Below, in pieces: positions 17,143-25,938 of a stretch of 64,000 nucleotides of DNA. The stretch is from Streptomyces sp. JHA26 (GTDB lineage: Bacteria; Actinomycetota; Actinomycetes; Streptomycetales; Streptomycetaceae): assembly GCF_002005565.1 (NCBI RefSeq), contig NZ_BDJC01000002.1, positions 1 to 64,000 of the forward strand, read 5' to 3'. The stretch's first letter is position 1, and each line of letters starts with the position of its first letter. A model generated the notes under the pieces. That model searched no databases. It was not told the origin of the DNA and saw nothing but the letters and a program-made list of their open reading frames with translations. The translations under genes and the position numbers were made by a program.

Positions 17143-18008
17143 GCCGCCGCCTCCGCCGCACGCACGATCCGGGAGACCCACCACACCCCGAGGCCCTCCA
17201 GCACCGCGCCGGCCAGCAGACAGCCCAGACCCCCTGCGGTGTGCAGCAGCACGTGCAACGGGTCGGAACCGAGGGCGACACCGAGCAGGAGGCCCAGCAC
17301 CGGCAGGCCGGCGAGCATCACCGCCGTGGCGCGGGCACCCGCCAACTGAGCACGCAGGTCGGCCCGTTGGTCCCGCTCGGCGCGCAGCGCGCCCTCCAGC
17401 CGTTCGAGCCCAGCCGCGAGTCCGGCGCCCTGGTCGACGGCCACCCGCCAACAGGCCGCGAGGCCCCGCAGCCCGTCGGCGCCCGGCCGGCGTGCCGCCG
17501 CGACGAGCGCGGCCGGTACGTCCCCGCCGAACCTGGCCGCCGCCAGCACCCCCGCCCGTGCGTCGCCGAGTCCTCCCGAGTCGTGGGCGGCGCACAGCAG
17601 CGCCTCGCCCGGCTGCCGTCCCGCCCGCACCTCCCCGGCGAGCGCGCCGCACAGCGCGATCACCGCGTCCTGCCGCCGCTCCCGGTCCCGCCGTTCCCGA
17701 CCGGCCAGCCGCACTCTCCGCAGCACCGGCACCCCGGCCACCCCCGCGACGACCGGAAGCACCGAGGCGCCCAGTACCGCCAGCACCAGCCCGGCCGCCA
17801 GGGACCACCACTCGCCCCGCAGCCGACCGCGGACCTGCCGCAGCCCGTCCCTCACCCGGCGCACCGTGAGCGGCCCGGTCCCGACCGTCCCGCCGCCCGC
17901 GAGCAGTACCCGCGCGCGCCGGGCCCCCGAGTGCCACCCGGCCGTCAGCCACGCCCCCGTTCCCAGACACGCCAAGGCGGCGGCCGTCGTCAGTTCACCC
18001 GTGCCCAT
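17139..18008 (-). CDS. tadB: TadB-like type II secretion F-domain membrane protein
   Basis: The product has 289 residues: an N-terminal helix (6-22), a central helix pair near 70-95, the T2SSF domain from about 110 (ERRDRERRQDAVIALCGALAGEV) and two C-terminal helices. It is the partner of TadC in the pilus platform. I use ATG 18008 (MGTGELTTA), which lies inside the last codons of tadA; the adjacent GTG at 18011 is also possible. The overlap implies translational coupling to the ATPase gene. Confidence 0.85.
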   Translation of the reverse strand: MGTGELTTAAALACLGTGAWLTAGWHSGARRARVLLAGGGTVGTGPLTVRRVRDGLRQVRGRLRGEWWSLAAGLVLAVLGASVLPVVAGVAGVPVLRRVRLAGRERRDRERRQDAVIALCGALAGEVRAGRQPGEALLCAAHDSGGLGDARAGVLAAARFGGDVPAALVAAARRPGADGLRGLAACWRVAVDQGAGLAAGLERLEGALRAERDQRADLRAQLAGARATAVMLAGLPVLGLLLGVALGSDPLHVLLHTAGGLGCLLAGAVLEGLGVWWVSRIVRAAEAAA

Positions 18009-19779
18009 CACCTGTTCGCCTCCCTTCCGCGGGGCGTGTCCCGAGCCCTTCACCGCACAGCAGTTCCCGCAGTCGCCCCCACCCGCGCTCGGCGACGAAC
18101 GCCTCCGCGCCCCACCGCAGCGCCGGAACCGTCCGCACCAGGCCCGACGGGTCCCGTTCCAGTACGTGCACCTCGGCGATCCGCCGCCGCCCCGCCCGGT
18201 CCCGCTCCAGGTGCAGGACGACCGACAGGGCTGCCGCCAGCTGGCTGTGCAGGGCCGCCCGGTCCAACCCGGCGGCGGTGCCGAGCGCCTCCAGTCGGGC
18301 GGGTACGTCGGCGGCGGCATTGGCGTGCACGGTCCCGCACCCGGCGTGGCCGGTGTTCAACGCGGCGAGCAGGTGGACCACTTCGGGTCCGCGCACCTCG
18401 CCGACGACCAGCCGGTCCGGCCGCATCCGCAGGGCCTGCCGCACCAGGTCCTCCAAGGTGACCAGGCCCGCGCCCTCCTGGTTGGCGGGTCTGGTCTCCA
18501 AGCGGACGACGTGCGGATGGTCCGGCCGCAGCTCCGCCGAGTCCTCGGCGAGCACGATCCGTTCACCGGGGCCGACCAGTCCGAGCAACGCGCTCAGCAA
18601 CGTCGTCTTCCCGCTGCCGGTGCCGCCGCTGACGAGGAAGGACAGCCCGGTCCGCAGGAGCGCCCGCAGCACGCCGTCCCCTCCGGGCGGTACGGTGCCG
18701 GCCGCCGCCAGCTCGTCGAGCGTGAACGCGCGCGGTCGTACCACCCGCAGCGACAGACACGTACAGCCGACGGCCACCGGGGGCAGCACGGCGTGCAGCC
18801 GGGTGCCGTCGGGCAGCCGGGCGTCCACCCACGGCCGGGCGTCGTCGAGCCGGCGCCCGGCGACGGCGGCGAGGCGCTGCGCGAGCCGCCGCACCGCTCC
18901 GGCGTCCGCGAAGGCGACCGGCGTGAGCTCCAAGCCGCCGCCCCGGTCCACCCAGACCCTGTCCGGCGCGGACACCAGTACGTCGGTCACCGACGGGTCG
19001 GCGAGCAGTGGTTCCAGCGGTCCGCTGCCGACGAGTTCCGACCTCAACTGCTCGGCGGCACCGAGGATCTCGGCATCCCCCAGCACGCGCCCCTGCTCCC
19101 GCAGCGCCTGTGCCACGCGCGCGGGAGTCGGCTCCGCCCCGCTCTCGGCGAGCCACCGCCGCACGCCGTCGAGCAGCCCGGAGGCAGACCCCGGGGCCGT
19201 CCCGGGACCGGCCCCCGGGGCCACCGCGGAAGCCGGGGCCGGCGTCACCGCGGAAGCCGGCGTCGGCGTCATCGCGGAAGCCGGGACCGGCGTCACCGTG
19301 GAAACCGGGGCCGGGAACGTCCTCGAAGCGCCCGGCATCTGCCACCGGGCCGGCCCGGTGGTCACCCGGGAGGCCGCACCGGCGGACGGCTTCGGAGCAA
19401 CCCCCGTGGCGGCCCCCGCCTCCGCCCTCGCGCACGACCCGGCGGTCGGCCCCGGGGACTGCTCGGGCCCCATCCCCGTGGCCGCCCACGCTGGTCGCCT
19501 CCACGCCTTCCGAGGGCTCACCCCGGTGGGCCGCCCGGGTGCCACCCCAGCGCCCACCCCGGCGGGTCGCCCGGACGCCGCCCCAGTGCCCGCCCCGGCG
19601 GGCTGCCCGGGACCAGCCCCCGCGGTCGCCCCCGCAGGCCGTCCCACCAGCCCCGTCACCTCCGGGGGCCATCCGGCCGAACCGAAGGTCAGTCCCATGG
19701 TCGGCCGGTCCGCACCGTCCGTCGCACCGGCCCGCACGCCCTCGCCCACCGCGGCGTCGGCACCCGTCGGCGTCCTCAT
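17995..19779 (-). CDS. tadA: TadA/CpaF-type secretion ATPase with long repetitive N-terminus
   Basis: This ATPase powers pilus assembly. The Walker A motif SGGTGSGKTTLLS is at about residues 382-393, followed by AEDSAELRPDHPHV (Asp box), MRPDRLVVGEVRGPE (Walker B) and NTGHAGCGTVHAN (His box). CpaF proteins are usually 400-450 residues; this one has 594. The extra length is a roughly 200-residue N-terminus of Pro, Ala, Gly and Thr containing tandem DNA repeats. The frame starts at ATG 19779, overlapping the TadZ stop by four bases. An internal start after the repeats is possible, but the coupled ATG favours the long form. Confidence 0.88.
   Translation of the reverse strand: MRTPTGADAAVGEGVRAGATDGADRPTMGLTFGSAGWPPEVTGLVGRPAGATAGAGPGQPAGAGTGAASGRPAGVGAGVAPGRPTGVSPRKAWRRPAWAATGMGPEQSPGPTAGSCARAEAGAATGVAPKPSAGAASRVTTGPARWQMPGASRTFPAPVSTVTPVPASAMTPTPASAVTPAPASAVAPGAGPGTAPGSASGLLDGVRRWLAESGAEPTPARVAQALREQGRVLGDAEILGAAEQLRSELVGSGPLEPLLADPSVTDVLVSAPDRVWVDRGGGLELTPVAFADAGAVRRLAQRLAAVAGRRLDDARPWVDARLPDGTRLHAVLPPVAVGCTCLSLRVVRPRAFTLDELAAAGTVPPGGDGVLRALLRTGLSFLVSGGTGSGKTTLLSALLGLVGPGERIVLAEDSAELRPDHPHVVRLETRPANQEGAGLVTLEDLVRQALRMRPDRLVVGEVRGPEVVHLLAALNTGHAGCGTVHANAAADVPARLEALGTAAGLDRAALHSQLAAALSVVLHLERDRAGRRRIAEVHVLERDPSGLVRTVPALRWGAEAFVAERGWGRLRELLCGEGLGTRPAEGRRTGDGHG
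19205..19320 (-). repeat. Tandem repeats inside tadA
   Basis: Four to five imperfect 24-base units related to GTCACCGCGGAAGCCGGGGC, each ending in CGGC, encode a repeating Pro-Ala-Ser-Ala-Val-Thr-Pro-Ala motif. A second, looser repetitive stretch of GGCCGCCCGGG type lies at about 19515-19650. Confidence 0.7.
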
Positions 19780-20903
19780 GCCGCACCGCCCGTCTCCGCC
19801 GCCAGCGCCCGCTCCCAGAACTCCCGGCAGAAGCGCGCCAGGGGCCCGCGTCCGGCTCCGCCCGGCGGCCGCTTGCCCTCGGTCACCCGCAGCAGCCCGG
19901 CCTCGACGGGCACGTCACCGACCAGGGGCAGCCCGAGCAGCCGGGCCACCTCGCGGTCGTCGAGCCCCGGCGCGTACGGGCCCCGCACCGCGACCCGCAG
20001 GTCGCGCAGGACCATGCCGACCGCGGAGGCGACCCGTCCGGCCGCCGCGACGGCGCGCAGTTCGGCCGGGACGACGAGCAGTCCGACGTCGATCTGGGCG
20101 AGGACCTCCGCGACCCCGTCGTCGATCCGGCGCGGCAGGTCGACGACGACCGTGCCGCCCCTGCGCCGCGCCGCGGCGAGGACCGCCCGTACGGCCTGGG
20201 CCGGCACGGTGAGGCAGTCCCCCCGGTCCCAGCTGAGGACACGCAGCGAGTGCAGCTCCGGCAGCGACTCCTCCAGGGCGCTCCCGCCGACCCGCCCGCG
20301 TGAGGACGCGAACGCGGGCCACCTCAGTCCCTCGGCCGTCTCGCCGCCGAGCAGGACGTCGAGTCCGCCGCCCAGGGGGTCGGCGTCCACCAGCAGGCTG
20401 CGCAGCCCCTGACGGGCGGAGGTGACGGCGAGGGCGCAGGCCAGCGTGGACGCTCCGGCACCGCCCCGGCCGCCGATGACACCCACGGTGAGGGCGGGCC
20501 GGCCGACGCCCTCCGCGACGTCGGCGATGCGGTCGACCAGCCACTGTTCACCGTCGGGCAGCATCAGGACGTGGTCGGCGCCGATCTCGACGGCCCTCTG
20601 CCAGACCCCGGAGTCGTCCTGGTCGCGGCCCACCAGCACCACGCCCCGTCTGCGCACGGCCCCGCGTACGCGCCGTGCGGCGTCGTCGCCCACCAGGACG
20701 AGCGGCGCCGTCTCCCAGCTGCCGCGCCGCCCGGGCACCGAGGGCTCCCCGGGCACCGAGTGGTGCACCTCGGGTGTGGCGCCCGCCGCCGCGCACAGGC
20801 GCAGCAGGTCGTCGAGGAGGTCGGTGTCCTCGGTGACGATCAGCGGGCCGCTCTGCCGCCCACCGGCGGCGGGCGGCGGATCGTGTGTGACGGTCCCGGT
20901 CAT
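19776..20903 (-). CDS. TadZ/CpaE-like MinD-family protein (Rv3660c/Ssd-like)
   Basis: The 375-residue protein has an N-terminal receiver-like region (residues 20-135: LIVTEDTDLLDDLL, ADHVLMLPD) and a C-terminal MinD/ParA fold. It should localise the pilus machine at the membrane or pole. The nucleotide loop is GGRGGAGAST at 144-153. The lysine that follows the second Gly pair in KGGxGKST is Ala here, and the first Lys is Arg, so ATP hydrolysis may be lost. LLVDADPLGGGLDVLLG is the switch region. The ATG at 20903 has GAAGGGGGAC upstream. It is the first gene of the seven-gene Tad operon. Confidence 0.87.
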   Translation of the reverse strand: MTGTVTHDPPPAAGGRQSGPLIVTEDTDLLDDLLRLCAAAGATPEVHHSVPGEPSVPGRRGSWETAPLVLVGDDAARRVRGAVRRRGVVLVGRDQDDSGVWQRAVEIGADHVLMLPDGEQWLVDRIADVAEGVGRPALTVGVIGGRGGAGASTLACALAVTSARQGLRSLLVDADPLGGGLDVLLGGETAEGLRWPAFASSRGRVGGSALEESLPELHSLRVLSWDRGDCLTVPAQAVRAVLAAARRRGGTVVVDLPRRIDDGVAEVLAQIDVGLLVVPAELRAVAAAGRVASAVGMVLRDLRVAVRGPYAPGLDDREVARLLGLPLVGDVPVEAGLLRVTEGKRPPGGAGRGPLARFCREFWERALAAETGGAA

Positions 20904-21401
20904 GACCGTGTCCCCCTTCGTCGTGTCCTACGTCGTGTCCTGCGTCGTCGCGTCATCGCCTTGTCGCGTCGTCGCCTTGTCGCGGCCCGCTTCTTCGCTT
21001 CACCGCTCGCCATTGCTCGCGTGGTCCGCGGTCCGCGGTCCCGTGATCCCGAGGCCCGCCTCTCCGAACCGTGTGAAGAACCGGAAACCGGCCATATGCG
21101 TCCGGCAAAGCGAACCGGCCATGAGTGGTCGCGGCCCGAACGCGTGGAATCACGGTGCAGCGATCCGCGAAAACGTGTGGATCTTGGTCAATAACTGTGG
21201 AGGGCACGGACGCTGTGAATATCGCCGTCACCCATACCGGTGAGTCCGGAACCGTCCCGGCGCACCCTGCACACAGCTCCCGCAGCGCAGCTCGACAACC
21301 ACCCACAGTCATAAATCATGAGCATGACAAACGCATGGACGCACACCGTCCGGACGCGCCGACCGCGCCACCAGCGGAAAGGAAAACCCACCCGGACATG
21401 C

Positions 21402-21467
21402 GACGACCCCCGCCGGGGGGGAGAGCGGGGGTCGTCTCCACGGCCGACTCGGGGGGGGAGGAGTCGG
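21402..21467 (+). terminator. Two consecutive hairpins ahead of the HAD gene
   Basis: GACGACCCCCGC (21402-21413) pairs with GCGGGGGTCGTC (21425-21436). Then CCGACTC (21444-21450) pairs with GAGTCGG (21461-21467) around a run of nine G bases. No gene ends nearby, so these may act as attenuator, insulator or the end of an unannotated transcript. Confidence 0.5.
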
Positions 21468-21570
21468 ACCGGGTTAGCACGGTCGCGAACGATCCGTGAC
21501 TTCCATGGTGTACCCGAGAGCCCTCTCAGGCAAACCCACACGCCCCACCTTACGCCGAATGGGCTGCGCC

Positions 21571-21576
21571 TATGCT
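21571..21576 (+). promoter_or_regulatory. -10 hexamer of a leaderless HAD transcript
   Basis: TATGCT is 7 bases before GTG 21584; a weak CTTACG -35 lies 16 bases upstream. This would put the transcription start at or next to the GTG. Confidence 0.5.
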
Positions 21577-21583
21577 CGGGGTC

Positions 21584-22405
21584 GTGGAAAACCACTCCTC
21601 GCCCCGTACCGCGGCCTTCTTCGACCTGGACAAGACGGTCATTGCGAAGTCGAGCACACTCACCTTCAGCAAGTCCTTCTACCAAGGCGGGCTGATCAAC
21701 CGCAGGGCCGCCCTGCGTACCGCCTATACCCAGTTCGTCTTCCTCGCGGGCGGCGCCGACCACGACCAGATGGAGCGGATGCGCGAGTACCTGTCCGCGC
21801 TCTGCCGCGGCTGGAACGTGCAGCTGGTCAAGGAGATCGTCGCCGAGACGCTGCACGACCTGATCGACCCGATCATCTACGACGAGGCCGCGTCCCTGAT
21901 CGAGGAGCACCACACCGCCGGCCGTGACGTCGTCATCGTCTCCACGTCGGGCGCCGAGGTCGTCGAACCGATCGGCGAGCTGCTGGGCGCGGACCGGGTG
22001 GTGGCGACCCGCATGGTCGTGGGCGACGACGGCTGCTTCACCGGGGAGGTGGAGTACTACGCGTACGGCCCGACCAAGGCCGAGGCGATCCGCGAACTGG
22101 CCGCGTCCGAGGGGTACGACCTCACCCGCTGCTACGCGTACAGCGACTCGGCGACCGATCTGCCGATGCTGGAGACCGTCGGCCACCCGCACGCCGTCAA
22201 CCCGGACCGCGCCCTGCGGCGCGAGGCGCTCGCGCGCGGATGGCCGGTTCTCGAGTTCCACCGGCCCGTACGGCTCAAGCAGCGGATCCCCGGCTTCGCC
22301 GTGCCGCCGCGCCCGGCACTGGTCGCCGCCGCCGCGATAGGCGCCGCGGCGGCCACCGCGGGCCTCGTCTGGTACGCGAGCCGACGCCGGGCGGCGGTGG
22401 CCTGA
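21584..22405 (+). CDS. HAD-IB family phosphatase with C-terminal membrane anchor
   Basis: This SerB-like phosphohydrolase has motif I FFDLDKTVIAKSS (catalytic Asp near residue 13), motif II VSTSGAE and motif IV AYSDSATDLPML. The last 30 residues form one hydrophobic helix followed by SRRR, so it is probably tail-anchored with the enzyme in the cytoplasm. Homologues in Streptomyces are named morphological differentiation-associated proteins. I chose GTG 21584 over ATG 21572 because TATGCT stands 7 bases before it and no ribosome site is present. The substrate is unknown; phosphoserine or lysophospholipid are family possibilities. Confidence 0.88.
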   Translation: MENHSSPRTAAFFDLDKTVIAKSSTLTFSKSFYQGGLINRRAALRTAYTQFVFLAGGADHDQMERMREYLSALCRGWNVQLVKEIVAETLHDLIDPIIYDEAASLIEEHHTAGRDVVIVSTSGAEVVEPIGELLGADRVVATRMVVGDDGCFTGEVEYYAYGPTKAEAIRELAASEGYDLTRCYAYSDSATDLPMLETVGHPHAVNPDRALRREALARGWPVLEFHRPVRLKQRIPGFAVPPRPALVAAAAIGAAAATAGLVWYASRRRAAVA

Positions 22406-22419
22406 CGACAACCCTTTCA

Positions 22420-22715
22420 CCCGTGTTTGACCGTAGAAGTAAAGAAGTGCGGCAAGGGCTTCCGCTTGCTTCCGGTCAGGAGTACAAAGGACTCAACGGC
22501 CCGCGAGACCAAGGACATCCGAAAGGATCGCCTTCACAACGCATCTGGCCCCACGGACCGAGCATGAACACCGGGCACCCACGCGACGTCGACCCGTCGA
22601 TTACGGGCCAGCCGCACCAGGTGACGGGCAAAGTCCCGACCTGATGGGCATATATCGAGGACGCTTGGTAACCCGGTGAGCATGCCAGCGGCGGTACGAA
22701 TTCTCGTACCGCCGC
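22420..22715 (+). ncRNA. Candidate small RNA, 6S-like (scr3559-type) locus
   Basis: The 335-base gap between the HAD gene and the convergent Fic-like gene is unusually long. It contains local stems: GCGG...CCGC near 22450-22466, ATCC-GAAA-GGAT near 22518, and CGGG...CCCG near 22624. It ends at a strong terminator. As I recall, the S. coelicolor 6S-like RNA scr3559 maps to the syntenic gap, which is the main reason for the call. The 5' end and strand are not determined. A 26-codon reading frame (22564-22644) lies inside and has no ribosome site. Confidence 0.4.
22688..22715. terminator. Bidirectional terminator
   Basis: GCGGCGGTACGA (22688-22699) and TCGTACCGCCGC (22704-22715) form a perfect 12-bp stem with loop ATTC, between convergent genes. 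Confidence 0.8.
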
Positions 22716-22740
22716 ATTTCGTCGCGCCGCCGGTTTCCGT

Positions 22741-23565
22741 TCAGGCCGCCCCGCGCTGGAGCGCCTCGCAGACGGCCGTCGACTCGCGGGCCCCCAGTTC
22801 CACCGCTCGGCCGCAGTGCGCGATCCAGGCGGCCATGCCCTCGGGGGTGCCGGAGACGTAACCGTCGAGTGCCGCCAGGTAGGCCGCCCGTCCCAGCTCG
22901 GCGTGTCCGACCTCGGCGGCGCAGACCGCCTTCGGGTCCAGACCGCTGCCGATCAGGACGATCCTCTCGGCCGCACGCGCGACCAGGCCGTTGTGCGAGG
23001 TGAAGGGGCGCAGCGCCAGGAGTTCGCCGTGCACGACGGCGGCGGTGACCAGCGCCGGCGCGGAGCCTCCCGCGATGACCAGTTCGGCCAGGCCGTCCAG
23101 GCGGCCGTGCGCCTCGGCGGCGCTCGGCAGCGGCAGTTCGACGAGCGGTTCACGCACCGGCTCGCCCTCCTGCCGCGGCCGCCCCACTTGGTCGTCCTTG
23201 TCCGCGGCCGCCACCAGGTGCAGCCGGGCCAGCACCCGCAGCGGGGACTGACGCCAGATGGACAGCAACTGGCCCGCCTCGGCGGTCAGCCGCAGGGCGG
23301 CGCCGACCGTGCGCGCCTCGTCGTCGCCGCTGAAGTCGGTCCGGCGGCGCACCTCCTCCAGCGCCCAGTCCGCACCGGACAGCGCCGCCGAGCCCCGGGC
23401 GCCGCGCAGCGCCGCCTCGGACGTGATCTCGTTGCTGCGTCGCCGCATGATCCGGTGACCGTAGACCCGGTCCACGGCCTTGCGTACGGACTCCACGGTC
23501 TCGGCCACACCGGGCAGCGAGCCCAGGGCCGCGAGCGGATCGGCGGTCGCGCCTGTCGTACTCAT
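22741..23565 (-). CDS. Fic-fold protein with degenerate catalytic motif
   Basis: The product has 274 residues. The segment VVHGELLALRPFTSHNGLVARAAERI matches the Fic helix-loop-helix. The active motif HPFxxGNGR is changed: His is replaced by Arg (LRPF), and GNGR by HNGLVAR. AMPylation is therefore doubtful. The N-terminal SEAALRGARGSAALSGA resembles the family's inhibitory helix. The ATG at 23565 (MSTTGATADP) has no ribosome site but TAGGGT 7 bases upstream, so the mRNA may be leaderless. It is divergent from the CooC-like ATPase. I infer a regulatory or structural role. Confidence 0.75.
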   Translation of the reverse strand: MSTTGATADPLAALGSLPGVAETVESVRKAVDRVYGHRIMRRRSNEITSEAALRGARGSAALSGADWALEEVRRRTDFSGDDEARTVGAALRLTAEAGQLLSIWRQSPLRVLARLHLVAAADKDDQVGRPRQEGEPVREPLVELPLPSAAEAHGRLDGLAELVIAGGSAPALVTAAVVHGELLALRPFTSHNGLVARAAERIVLIGSGLDPKAVCAAEVGHAELGRAAYLAALDGYVSGTPEGMAAWIAHCGRAVELGARESTAVCEALQRGAA

Positions 23566-23676
23566 AGGTACGACCCTACGCACCCCGACGCCCCACCCCA
23601 CGAATGAGTGGTCTTCTTCACGCATCTCCGGGATCCCGTGCCACTTACAGCTACCAGACCACTACCCTTGGTGAAC

Positions 23677-24657
23677 ATGAAAATTGCTTTCGTCGGGAAG
23701 GGCGGCAGCGGCAAGACCACTCTGTCCTCCCTGTTCATCCGCCACCTCGCCGCCACCGGCGCACCCGTCGTCGCGATCGACGCCGACATCAACCAGCACC
23801 TGGGGGCCGCGCTGGGCCTCGACGAGGCGGAAGCGGCCGGGCTGCCCGCGATGGGCGACCACCTTCCGCTGATCAAGGACCACCTGCGCGGCACCAATCC
23901 GCGCATCGCCTCCGCCGACACGATGATCAAGACGACGCCGCCCGGCGACGGCTCACGGCTGCTGCGGGTACGCGAGGACAACCCGGTCTACGAGGCCTGC
24001 GCCCGGCCGGTGGAACTCGACGGCGACACCGTCCGTCTGATGGTCACCGGGTCCTTCACCGAAGCCGACCTGGGAGTCGCCTGCTACCACTCCAAGACCG
24101 GAGCGGTGGAGCTGTGCCTGAACCACCTGGTCGACGGCCGTGACGAATACGTCGTGGTCGATATGACGGCGGGCTCGGACTCGTTCGCCTCCGGGATGTT
24201 CACCCGCTTCGACATCACGTTCCTCGTCGCCGAGCCGACCCGGAAGGGGGTCTCCGTCTACCGCCAGTACAAGGAGTACGCCCGCGACTTCGGTGTCGCC
24301 CTGAAGGTCGTCGGCAACAAGGTGCAGGGGCAGGACGACCTCGACTTCCTGCGCGAGGAGGTCGGGGAGGACCTGCTGGTGACCGTCGGGCACTCGGACT
24401 GGGTGCGCGCCATGGAGAAGGGCCGCCCGCCACGGTTCGAGCTCCTGGAGGACGCCAACCGCCGGGCGCTGCGGGCGCTGCACACGGCCGTCGACGCGAC
24501 GTACGAGCTGCGGGACTGGGAGCGTTACACGCGCCAGATGGTCCACTTCCACCTGAAGAACGCCCGGAGCTGGGGCGACGAGCGAACCGGGGTCGACCTC
24601 GCCGCGCAGGTCGACCCCGGGTTCGTCCTCGGCGAGGAGGTCGTCACCCCGGCGTGA
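23677..24657 (+). CDS. CooC/MinD-type P-loop ATPase
   Basis: The 326-residue protein begins MKIAFVGKGGSGKTTLSSLF, an intact deviant Walker A (KGGSGKT). Switch I is AIDADINQHLG and the DTAP-like segment is VVDMTAGSD. CooC-type proteins deliver metals, for example nickel, to enzymes, and others act as septum or anion ATPases. No metal-enzyme gene lies nearby, so the partner is unknown. The start ATG 23677 is 8 bases after TACCCT without a Shine-Dalgarno. The gene converges on the deacetylase gene with a 3-base gap and no terminator. Confidence 0.85.
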   Translation: MKIAFVGKGGSGKTTLSSLFIRHLAATGAPVVAIDADINQHLGAALGLDEAEAAGLPAMGDHLPLIKDHLRGTNPRIASADTMIKTTPPGDGSRLLRVREDNPVYEACARPVELDGDTVRLMVTGSFTEADLGVACYHSKTGAVELCLNHLVDGRDEYVVVDMTAGSDSFASGMFTRFDITFLVAEPTRKGVSVYRQYKEYARDFGVALKVVGNKVQGQDDLDFLREEVGEDLLVTVGHSDWVRAMEKGRPPRFELLEDANRRALRALHTAVDATYELRDWERYTRQMVHFHLKNARSWGDERTGVDLAAQVDPGFVLGEEVVTPA

Positions 24658-24660
24658 CGC

Positions 24661-25938
24661 CTACCGCCCGGCCGCCGGCGCTCCGGGCACGCCCTTCGGC
24701 GCCGGCGCGGGGGCGGCCGACAGGAAGGACGCCCAGCCCTTCTCGGGGGCCTCGCCGACGCCCAGGGTGCGCAGCTTCTTCAGGATCTTCGGGTCCTGGG
24801 CGTCCAGCCAGTCCGCGAGCTGGCGGAAGGAGACACAGCGCACCTCCTCCTTGGTGCACACCTTCTCGACGACCTCCTCGACGGCCCGCATGTAGGTGCC
24901 GCCGTTCCACGACTCGAAGTGGTTGCCGATGATCAGCGGCGCGCGGTTGCCGTCGTAGGCCCGCTGGAAGCCCTGCAGCAGGCCGTCGCGCATCTGGTCA
25001 CCCCAGAACTCGTGCTTGGCGGGGTCGCCCTGGGTGGCGGTGCCCGACTGGTTGACCATGAAGTTGTAGTCCATGGTGAGCTGCTCGAAGGAGTGCCCGG
25101 GGAACGGGACGAGCTGCATCGACAGGTCCCACAGCCCGTGCTTCTTCTTGGGCCAGACCTGGTTGTTCACGCCGCTGCTGTCGTAGCGGAAGCCCATCTG
25201 GCTCGCGGCCCTCATGAAGTTCTCCTGGCCCTCCAGGCACGGGGTGCGGGCGCCGATCAACTCCTTGTCGTAGTCGAAGGGCAGCGGTGCGGCGTCCCTC
25301 AGGCCGGTGTTGGTCTTCCAGGTCTTCACGAACTGCTTGGCCTGGTCGATCTCGCTCTTCCACTCCTCGACGGACCACTCGCCCACACCACCCCCGGCGC
25401 CGCAGAAGTGACCGTTGAAGTGGGTGCCGATCTCGTTGCCCTCCAGCCACGCCTGCCGCAGCTGCGCGACGGTGTCGGTGATGCCCTCCTCGTCGTTGAA
25501 GCCGATGTCCGAGCGGCCCGGGGAGTGCTGCGGCGGCTGGTACAGGTCCTGCTTCTCCTCCGGCAGCAGGTACACGCCGCTCAGGAAATACGTCATGGTG
25601 GCGTTGTTCTCCTTGGCCACCTTCCGGAAGTGGGAGAACAGCTTCTGGCTGTCCTCGCCGGCCCCGTCCCACGAGAACACCACGAACTGCGGAGGTTTCT
25701 GACCGGGCTTGAGACGCTCGGGCCGGGGCAGATACGGCTGGGCGCCGGTGTACGCCGTCGAGCCGTCGCCGATCAGCCGCACCGCGCTCCCGGGCGCCGG
25801 CGCCCCTTTCTCCTTCTGCGGGCCGTGCGCCCCTTGATCGGAATGGTTGCCGCTGCTGCCGATCGCGCAGCCGGCGAACGACGCGGCGCAGACCGCGGCG
25901 ACCACGGCGCGCGCGGCGATCCTGCGGGTGGCGGCCAT
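24661..25938 (-). CDS. Secreted lipoprotein with NodB-type polysaccharide deacetylase fold
   Basis: The start ATG 25938 gives MAATRRIAARAVV, a signal with lipobox SFAGC, so the protein of 425 residues should be anchored outside the cell. The catalytic core has FSWDGAGED (motif 1, Asp) and EIGTHFNGHF (motif 2, the HxxxxH zinc pair), both features of carbohydrate esterase family 4. GARTPCLEG resembles motif 3. The likely substrate is an N-acetylated cell-wall or surface polysaccharide. The tail is Pro/Ala/Gly-rich. Upstream DNA is AT-rich and shared with the divergent SulP fusion gene. Confidence 0.85.
   Translation of the reverse strand: MAATRRIAARAVVAAVCAASFAGCAIGSSGNHSDQGAHGPQKEKGAPAPGSAVRLIGDGSTAYTGAQPYLPRPERLKPGQKPPQFVVFSWDGAGEDSQKLFSHFRKVAKENNATMTYFLSGVYLLPEEKQDLYQPPQHSPGRSDIGFNDEEGITDTVAQLRQAWLEGNEIGTHFNGHFCGAGGGVGEWSVEEWKSEIDQAKQFVKTWKTNTGLRDAAPLPFDYDKELIGARTPCLEGQENFMRAASQMGFRYDSSGVNNQVWPKKKHGLWDLSMQLVPFPGHSFEQLTMDYNFMVNQSGTATQGDPAKHEFWGDQMRDGLLQGFQRAYDGNRAPLIIGNHFESWNGGTYMRAVEEVVEKVCTKEEVRCVSFRQLADWLDAQDPKILKKLRTLGVGEAPEKGWASFLSAAPAPAPKGVPGAPAAGR

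Larger units (their letters stand above)
20904..21583. other. Long intergenic region between the Tad cluster and the HAD gene
   Basis: I see no convincing gene in these 680 bases. The region holds the divergent Tad promoter region and degenerate GTCGTGTCCTGCGTC-type repeats at 20918-20990. Two adjacent hairpins lie at 21402-21467, and the HAD promoter is at the right end. Confidence 0.6.

Noticed and set aside
22564..22644. 26-codon gene MNTGHPRDVDPS inside the candidate RNA
   Set aside because: No ribosome site and no recognisable family; better explained as part of an RNA or chance.
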